From positions 1 to 30,966 of IMG/VR virus record IMGVR_UViG_3300029883_000021: 30,966 bases of DNA, one strand, 5' to 3'. The notes under the pieces are model-generated. The model searched no databases and was not told the origin of the DNA. It worked only from the letters and a program-made list of their open reading frames with translations. Below, piece after piece: positions 26,651 through 30,966 of this stretch; position 1 is the stretch's first letter; every line of letters begins with the position of its first letter. Origin of the DNA: a virus. The translations under genes and the position numbers were made by a program.

Positions 26651-27660
26651 TGGACGACGAAATCACCTTTACAGAGGCCAGGCGCGAGAACGTCGCGTTG
26701 CTGATAGGCATGGCCGGCGCGTCCGGTTCCGGGAAGACCAAGAGCGCGCTAGAGCTGGCGACCGGCCTTGCGGACGGCGGCAGAATCTTCGGAATTGACA
26801 CCGAAGCAGGCAGAATGAAGCACTACGCTTCCGAATACATATTTGTGCACGGCGACATGAAGCCGCCGTTTTCGCCGGACCGTTATCTGAAAGCCATCGA
26901 CCGCGCCGAGCAGGCTGGCGCGGCTGTCATCGTCATTGATTCAGCGTCGCACAGTTGGGAGGGCGAGGGCGGCCTTCACGACATGCACGACGCCATCCTG
27001 AACGAACAAGTCGAGGCGGCGCGCAAATCGCACAACGGAAGTTGGCAATTCGATGAGGACAAAACGCGCGACCGGCTAAGCGTCGGCGCGTGGCGCGAGC
27101 CAAAAACGCTCAACAAAAAATTCGTGAGCCGGTTGCTTCAATGCCGGGCTCACCTGATCCTGTGCTTTCGCGCCGACGAGAAGATGCGGATCGAGAAGGT
27201 AACGGATGATCGCGGGCGCACGAAAACCGTAATCATTCAAGCGAAGGACTTGCCGCCAAACGAGCGTTGGTCCCCGATCTGTGAGCGCCGCCTTCCCTAC
27301 GAACTTACCCTTTCGCTGATTCTCACGCCGCAGAATCCTGGTTATCCGGTGCCGGTGAAGCTGCAAGATCAGCACGCGGCTTTCTTGCCGCTTGATCGCC
27401 AAGTCAACGTCGAAGCCGGCCGCCGCTTGGCCGCGTGGGCGCTTGGAGACGCCCCGGCCGCCCCCGATCCCGCCGTGCTCGCCCGCGCACGGGCCGATGT
27501 CGATTTAGCCCTCACCATGTCGACGCCGGAGCCGCTCAACGCGATCTGGAAGAGGTTGACGCCGGCCGAGCGGGACGCGCTAGGCGGCAAGGCGCAGTTC
27601 GGCGCGTGGAAGGCAAAGATCGAGGCCAGCGCGGCCGAAGGGGGCGACAATGCAGGGTGA
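26650..27660 (+). CDS. Sak4-like RecA-fold ATPase (AAA_24 family), 336 aa
   Basis: Walker A GASGSGKT at residues 23-30, followed by FGIDTEAGRMKHYA (45-60), and Walker B AVIVIDSASHSWEGEGG around 92-108 with Asp 97. A later region (HLILCFRADEKMRIEKV) fits the beta-sheet core. This is the pattern of phage Sak4-type recombinases, RecA-like single-domain ATPases that promote single-strand annealing together with SSB. A C-terminal ~65-residue helical tail (PLNAIWKRLTPAERDALGG) is likely a partner-binding domain. Start ATG 26650 overlaps the previous stop. Neighbour exonuclease supports a recombination role. Confidence 0.78.
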   Translation: MDDEITFTEARRENVALLIGMAGASGSGKTKSALELATGLADGGRIFGIDTEAGRMKHYASEYIFVHGDMKPPFSPDRYLKAIDRAEQAGAAVIVIDSASHSWEGEGGLHDMHDAILNEQVEAARKSHNGSWQFDEDKTRDRLSVGAWREPKTLNKKFVSRLLQCRAHLILCFRADEKMRIEKVTDDRGRTKTVIIQAKDLPPNERWSPICERRLPYELTLSLILTPQNPGYPVPVKLQDQHAAFLPLDRQVNVEAGRRLAAWALGDAPAAPDPAVLARARADVDLALTMSTPEPLNAIWKRLTPAERDALGGKAQFGAWKAKIEASAAEGGDNAG

Positions 27661-27835
27661 TGAGGTCTACGTGCGCTCGCCGCACGAGGTCATGCTAGAC
27701 GCGATGTTGGAGAGCCTGCCGGCGAACCTGCCGAACGACGATCCTTCACTGATCCACGCTCTACGCTGGCAAGGTTTCATGCTCGCCGAGATCGGCCAGC
27801 ACATTGACGAGATCAAACGAAGGAGAGCGAAGTGA
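27650..27835 (+). CDS. Small protein, 61 aa
   Basis: Overlaps the ATPase end by 11 bases. MQGDEVYVRSPHEVMLDAML, then a helix LIHALRWQGFMLAEIGQHID and a basic end (EIKRRRAK). Ends overlapping the next GTG. Helical, unknown function. Confidence 0.55.
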   Translation: MQGDEVYVRSPHEVMLDAMLESLPANLPNDDPSLIHALRWQGFMLAEIGQHIDEIKRRRAK

Positions 27836-28083
27836 ATATTTATGAGAAACATCTAGCCGAAGTGCGAGAGGCGCAGGTTGACTTCAACGAAGGCGCCCTG
27901 AAACTGCACGACGCCTATGCGGCGCGTGTGCAGGCGTCTCGTGAAGGCCTGCTGCACGCCTTGACCGGCGACAAGACGCCGATTGTGGACCTGGGAGAAT
28001 TGGAGAAGCGCCTGCTTAGGCTACCCGAGGCAGACGATATGATTGTGTCAAAGGTCGCCGAAATCGGGGACTCCAATGACTGA
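27832..28083 (+). CDS. Hypothetical helical protein, 83 aa
   Basis: GTG 27832 overlaps the preceding TGA (GTGA). Mostly helical (IYEKHLAEVREAQVDFNEGA, AARVQASREGLLHAL) with a short polar loop (GDKTPIVD). No family is recognised. Confidence 0.55.
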   Translation: MNIYEKHLAEVREAQVDFNEGALKLHDAYAARVQASREGLLHALTGDKTPIVDLGELEKRLLRLPEADDMIVSKVAEIGDSND

Positions 28084-28343
28084 CAGAACGTACGGCGAAA
28101 CGCGAGATTGTAGAGGTTGCCGCTTTTGGAGCGAGATGATAGCGCGAACGATCGGCGGCCATCCGGTTGAGGCTATGTGTCTCAGTGAAACCGAGACCGC
28201 TTAATGGCCGCTACACGTCCGGCCGCCAGACGTGCCTTGTCTGGATGTCCGGCCACTTTGGAGCCGTCGACGACCCACCTAATTACGGTGAAGAAACGCG
28301 CCGCGCCTATGCCGAGGAAGCCGCCAAGGAGCAAGCGAGATGA
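28076..28343 (+). pseudogene. Conserved Cys-containing phage gene broken by a one-base frameshift
   Basis: From ATG 28076 the frame gives RTYGETRDCRGCRFWSEMIA and HPVEAMCLSETETA, then TAA at 28202. One base on, the next frame continues at once with NGRYTSGRQTCLVWMSGHFG, AVDDPPNYGEETRRAYAE and TGA at 28341-28343, overlapping the next gene's ATG (ATGA). Both halves carry the same Cys pattern (C-x2-C, C, C) and read as one protein of ~88 residues. Removing one T near 28201 (GCTT to GCT) would rejoin them. So this is a frameshifted copy, not two genes. Confidence 0.75.
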
Positions 28344-28687
28344 CAGAGGCAGTTGACGCCACATCCGAAGCCGTGCGGGCGCGCATCAGGCGTCTCGAAA
28401 CCGACTACGCCGACGACGGGGCGGGGTTCGATGCGAAATTGCTCGCTGCCCTCCTAGCCCGCGCGGAAAGATCGGAGGCGGTGCTCCGTGTCGAGGTCGA
28501 AGCGCACGCCAAAACGGGGTTACTCCTTTGGATCATGACAGCCAAACGCGACGAAGCGCGACGCCTGCTACGCGCCGCCCTACCGACATTCGAGCGCGAG
28601 TTAGCCGAGGCCGACAGCGCGGGCGAGAAGCTGTTCTTGGTGCAGATGGTGCAGTCGATCAATCGAGAGATTGGAAAGGTAGCATGA
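28340..28687 (+). CDS. Hypothetical helical protein, 115 aa
   Basis: ATG 28340 overlaps the end of the broken gene (ATGA). Nearly all helix by pattern (AVRARIRRLETDYADDG, KLLAALLARAERSEAVL, FLVQMVQSINREIGKVA). A central stretch AKTGLLLWIMTAKRDEAR could be a buried helix rather than a membrane span. Function unknown. Confidence 0.55.
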   Translation: MTEAVDATSEAVRARIRRLETDYADDGAGFDAKLLAALLARAERSEAVLRVEVEAHAKTGLLLWIMTAKRDEARRLLRAALPTFERELAEADSAGEKLFLVQMVQSINREIGKVA

Positions 28688-28847
28688 TGCGAACGCCCGC
28701 CTGACCCGCGAGCGGGACGAAGCATTGGCGCTAATCGAACGAGCGTCAGAAGAATTGCGATTGATCCGCATGAAAGACAGTGGCGCGGTCTATGACATTT
28801 TGATCCGTGCGGATTTGAACCGCGCCGCCATCGCCAAGGCCACATAA
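28684..28847 (+). pseudogene. Small phage gene with a probable one-base deletion near its start
   Basis: ATG 28684 overlaps the previous TGA and follows AAAGG, yet its frame ends after six codons. One frame over, an open stretch reads DANARLTRERDEALALIERA, SEELRLIRMKDSGAVYDI, LIRADLNRAAIAKAT and TAA at 28845, a coherent coding pattern with no ATG, GTG or TTG near its beginning. Adding one G after ATG (ATG GAT GCG) would restore a 53-54 residue protein that begins M-D-A-N-A-R-L. So the start region looks damaged by a single deletion. Confidence 0.55.
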
Positions 28848-28879
28848 CCCCCACCCCGTAAATCATTAGGAGAGGCGCG

Positions 28880-29119
28880 ATGAAACCCGGCGACATCATT
28901 AGGTGGCAGTGCAAGCGATTTCCCCACGTCATACACGACTGGGTGGTTCGCGGCGTCCATCTTGGCGCGGTCGGCCACGAAAGCGTGGTCGAAATTGAGG
29001 GGCTAAATCTCATCCCCGCGAGAACTGGCGAGTGGGAAACGCATCAATTGATGTTTGTCCCCGAGTGCCTATTGCGAGACTTGCCGATTATCGGACACCG
29101 GAAGGTCGAACTCGCCTAA
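28880..29119 (+). CDS. Hypothetical protein, 79 aa
   Basis: AGGAGAGG precedes ATG 28880. The sequence MKPGDIIRWQCKRFPHVIHD, then VVRGVHLGAVGHESVVEIEG and WETHQLMFVPECLLRDL suggests a small SH3-like beta barrel (G-D-I-I-R-W ... V-V ... V-P), but this is only a pattern impression. The upstream leader repeats before the next gene. Confidence 0.58.
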   Translation: MKPGDIIRWQCKRFPHVIHDWVVRGVHLGAVGHESVVEIEGLNLIPARTGEWETHQLMFVPECLLRDLPIIGHRKVELA

Positions 29120-29152
29120 CTCCACCCCCTGTAAATCATTAAGAGAGGTAGC

Positions 29153-29578
29153 ATGAACGAATTTGAGAAGGCGGTGACAGCTAGGGATGCGCTGGTTTTG
29201 GCGATATCGGAGAAGGGGTTCGGGAACGAGCGCGCTGGCGTCGCCATTGAGAATCTAGCGAAAGTCGGTTGGAAGCTCGTTCCGTATCATCAATACCCGA
29301 GCCCTGGGCCGTCCGGGTACTCGCCTGATGAATTTCCCGAGGCCGGCGGCGTAACCGAGGCGGCGCGGGCCGCGAGGGCGGACGCGAGTGAAGTGCTTCG
29401 CGACGTGTTGGCCTCATTGGCCGCAGCGGTGCAGGCTAAGATAACCGAAGCGGAAATTCAATGTGCTAAACACGCGCCGATGGGCGGGATCAACTATCTG
29501 TGTTGGTTTGGCAGGCTTGCTGGATTGAAGGACGCCCTCGCCTATATCGCGGCGGCGAAGAGCAAGGGAGGGGAGTGA
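29153..29578 (+). CDS. Hypothetical protein, 141 aa
   Basis: Preceded by AAGAGAGGTAGC. Helical start (EFEKAVTARDALVLAIS), then a Pro-rich middle (YHQYPSPGPSGYSPDEFPEAG), an Ala-rich helix (EAARAARADASEVLRDVL) and an end helix GRLAGLKDALAYIAAAK. Ends TGATG with the next gene. No family is recognised. Confidence 0.55.
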   Translation: MNEFEKAVTARDALVLAISEKGFGNERAGVAIENLAKVGWKLVPYHQYPSPGPSGYSPDEFPEAGGVTEAARAARADASEVLRDVLASLAAAVQAKITEAEIQCAKHAPMGGINYLCWFGRLAGLKDALAYIAAAKSKGGE

Positions 29579-30030
29579 TGAAACATCACAAGGCGTCTGA
29601 GGCTATGCGGGAGGCGGCGGCGAAGGTGGCGGACCGGCGCGCGAATTATGCGTTCAGCAATTGCGACAGAATGGGTGGTGCCGACCCGGAAACAGGCGTG
29701 GCGGAATGTTCCTTAGAATCTCGCGGCCAAGATTGCCGATGCCAACAGATAGAAGAGGACGCTGAGAATATGGCCGCCGCCATCCGAGCCCTCCCGCTTC
29801 CCTCCGCGACCAAGGCGGGGGAGTGGAGGCCGATAGAGACCGCGCCGAAGGATGGCGAGCCCGTACTAATCGCGTGCGACAGGACGGGAAGCATTAGGTG
29901 GGCCGTGTGGTCGGGAGGGATGTGGCGAGACGGTCAGGTGGTTGCCGGTGGCCGCGCATCTGGCGTCCCGAACCCAACCCATTGGCAACCCCTCCCGCTG
30001 CCCCCAACCCCCAAGGAGCCCGGCCTATGA
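29578..30030 (+). CDS. DUF551-like phage protein, 150 aa
   Basis: ATG 29578 overlaps the preceding stop. The N-terminal half is polar and helical with several Cys (SNCDRMGGADPETGVAEC, DCRCQQIEEDAENMAAAI). The C-terminal half carries the DUF551 pattern: WRPIETAPKDGEPVLIA, then IRWAVWSGGMWRDG and THWQPLPLPPTP. DUF551 domains are frequent in phages and have no settled function. ATGA overlap with the next gene. Confidence 0.7.
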   Translation: MKHHKASEAMREAAAKVADRRANYAFSNCDRMGGADPETGVAECSLESRGQDCRCQQIEEDAENMAAAIRALPLPSATKAGEWRPIETAPKDGEPVLIACDRTGSIRWAVWSGGMWRDGQVVAGGRASGVPNPTHWQPLPLPPTPKEPGL

Positions 30031-30248
30031 CCAATATAGACGAAGCCTGCAAGACGATGGATCGTGCGATTGCTGAGATCGCCGCCCTGCGCGCCAAGAA
30101 TGAGGTTCTGCGGAAGGCGCTTGAATGCATCCTGCCGTACTTGCCTAAATCGATGGCCAAGGACGACGGCCCCAACGCATTTTCCGGGCACGTCAAGGCT
30201 GCTGATACTGTCCGCGCCGCTCTCTCCACAACCAAGGAGCCGAAATGA
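30027..30248 (+). CDS. Small coiled-coil-like protein, 73 aa
   Basis: AAGGAG about ten bases before ATG 30027, which overlaps the previous TGA. DEACKTMDRAIAEIAALRAK, NEVLRKALECILPYLPKSMA has heptad-like spacing (I-x-x-I-x-x-L-x-x-x-N-x-x-L). Likely a dimerising helix. Function unknown. Confidence 0.58.
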   Translation: MTNIDEACKTMDRAIAEIAALRAKNEVLRKALECILPYLPKSMAKDDGPNAFSGHVKAADTVRAALSTTKEPK

Positions 30249-30325
30249 GCGAAGCGCATGAGAAGCTGGCTGAGGAGCCCATCGAGCACCCGCTAAAAGA
30301 GATCGATACGCAGATTTATGTGTAA
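30245..30325 (+). CDS. 26-residue peptide
   Basis: AAGGAG six bases before ATG 30245, overlapping the preceding stop (ATGA). Product MSEAHEKLAEEP, IEHPLKEIDTQIYV, acidic. Ribosome site and coupling support translation despite the size. Confidence 0.45.
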   Translation: MSEAHEKLAEEPIEHPLKEIDTQIYV

Positions 30326-30346
30326 CCCACCGCCCAGGAGAAAATA

Positions 30347-30694
30347 ATGAAAATTCTACAATTCGAGACGGTTGCCGCCCAGGGCGAGCTTACGATCACG
30401 AAGTTGAAGAGAGCCCCAAATAACATCGGAATCCGCGTTGAGCCCGTTGATGGAAAACTGATCGTCGGCCATTCCGAAACGGGCCACCATCATGTCGTTG
30501 ACGCCGAATGCGCGACGCTCACGCGGATCGATCAATTCACGGCGCTACTCGATGTGATCAAGATGACGCGGCTTGATCACCTGCGCGAGTGCGACACACA
30601 TCCGAGCATCGCGTTACAGCCCGGAATGTACGAGTTCCGAACGGGTCGAGAGTTTGACCCTTTTGCTGAAACCACCCGCGCCAGCCAGGATTGA
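30347..30694 (+). CDS. Conserved phage protein with GHSETGHHH motif, 115 aa
   Basis: AGGAG precedes ATG 30347. MKILQFETVAAQGELTITKL opens, followed by VDGKLIVGHSETGHHHVVD and HLRECDTHPSIALQPGMYEF, RTGREFDPF. I recall this order (K-I-L-Q-F ... A-A-Q-G ... V-G-H-S-E-T-G-H-H-H-V ... D-T-H ... P-G-x-Y-E) from alphaproteobacterial phages. The clustered His residues and the later D-T-H suggest metal binding and a cupin-like shape, which remains a guess. Confidence 0.65.
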   Translation: MKILQFETVAAQGELTITKLKRAPNNIGIRVEPVDGKLIVGHSETGHHHVVDAECATLTRIDQFTALLDVIKMTRLDHLRECDTHPSIALQPGMYEFRTGREFDPFAETTRASQD

Positions 30695-30703
30695 GGAACT
30701 GCC

Positions 30704-30966
30704 ATGTTTGATATTGAGAAATATAAAGCAGCGTGCGTTTTTCCGGGTGAGATCGACGACTCTGCCGTGAAAATAGCGCTGGCGGGATATTGCGCCGCGC
30801 TCAAAATCGAGCGCGAGATTGTTAGAATCGAGAGAGGTTGGAAACTATCTGACTATCCTGATCTCCAACGAACGATTGTGGAAATCGCCCGTGCCGCCCG
30901 TGACGCTCGTGACGCTCGTGACGCCCTTGCCGCCAGTGACGCCCGTGCCGCCCGTGACGCGCGTGA
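30704..30966 (+). CDS. Protein with Ala-Arg-Asp repeats, cut by window edge
   Basis: GAGGA upstream of ATG 30704. The first ~60 residues look like a folded region (DIEKYKAACVFPGEIDDSAV, LKIEREIVRIERGWKLSD). From codon 62 the sequence becomes ARAARDARDARDALAAS and similar, continuing past the edge. Such Ala-rich charged repeats should form a long helix. The protein is open at the right end, so its full length is unknown. Confidence 0.6.
   Translation, partial: MFDIEKYKAACVFPGEIDDSAVKIALAGYCAALKIEREIVRIERGWKLSDYPDLQRTIVEIARAARDARDARDALAASDARAARDAR
30887..30966 (+). repeat. Short tandem repeats coding Ala-Arg-Asp
   Basis: Nine-base units (GCY-CGT-GAC) recur, and a 20-base block starting GCCCGTGCCGCC is exactly repeated at 30887 and 30941 (54 bases, 18 codons apart). 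The repeat runs to the window edge and stays in frame, so copy-number changes would keep the reading frame. Confidence 0.7.

Noticed and set aside
28190-28210. Programmed +1 frameshift at GCT-TAA
   Set aside because: The site lacks the CUU-UGA context and an upstream Shine-Dalgarno-like stimulator, and re-pairing of the Ala tRNA would be poor. A one-base insertion is simpler.

Overview
This 31 kb window is part of a podovirus-type phage genome, either a prophage or a temperate phage. Both ends are cut inside genes. The virion module is the type first described in Bordetella phage BPP-1: terminase, head-tail connector portal, Bbp19-like protein, scaffold, BPP-1-type major capsid protein, Bbp16-like cement protein, capsid staple protein and gp11-like tail adaptors. 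High GC content, the codon use and many small gene families familiar from alphaproteobacterial phages suggest a Hyphomicrobiales (Rhizobiales) host. That host call is inference. No integrase, lysis cassette or host gene is visible, so prophage or free phage cannot be decided from this sequence.

Layout. (1) 1-9996, minus strand: late genes read right to left, from a small early-morphogenesis protein and a Bbp19-like protein through scaffold, capsid and cement to structural proteins, a tail-fibre-like protein with a signal peptide, and two tandem tail-adaptor paralogues. (2) 10094-11373, plus strand: a five-gene cassette (excisionase-like HTH to Tat-signal protein) lying antisense inside the late region, headed by a 21-bp palindrome. 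(3) 11335-17971, minus: portal, small linker protein, large terminase, a Fis-like HTH protein coupled to a serine recombinase behind its own promoter, several small genes, a degenerate tRNA-like element and the small terminase. (4) 18209-20969, plus: small regulatory and conserved phage genes, one split by an in-frame amber codon. (5) 21093-24712, minus: replication block running from a Cro-like repressor through RusA and small coupled genes to an initiator-like gene carrying an iteron cluster, a helicase-loader-position gene, and an accessory gene bounded by an 18-bp direct repeat. (6) 24807-30966, plus: early operon from a sigma70-type promoter, with a PD-(D/E)XK exonuclease, a Sak4-like RecA-fold ATPase and many small genes, at least one clearly broken by a frameshift.

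How it fits together. A divergent switch at 24.72-24.78 kb probably sets transcription of the recombination operon (right) against the replication block (left). The exonuclease, Sak4-like ATPase and RusA form a plausible phage recombination set. The initiator-like gene with internal iterons, an adjacent AT-rich stretch and a palindrome, followed by a loader-position gene, resembles the lambda O/P/ori layout. The late module packages DNA into a BPP-1-like capsid. The most notable points are the candidate origin inside the initiator gene, the Fis-like/serine-recombinase pair with a possibly leaderless promoter, the repeat-bounded accessory gene, the antisense cassette in the late region, exported proteins within a virion module, and a set of single-base lesions confined to accessory genes.
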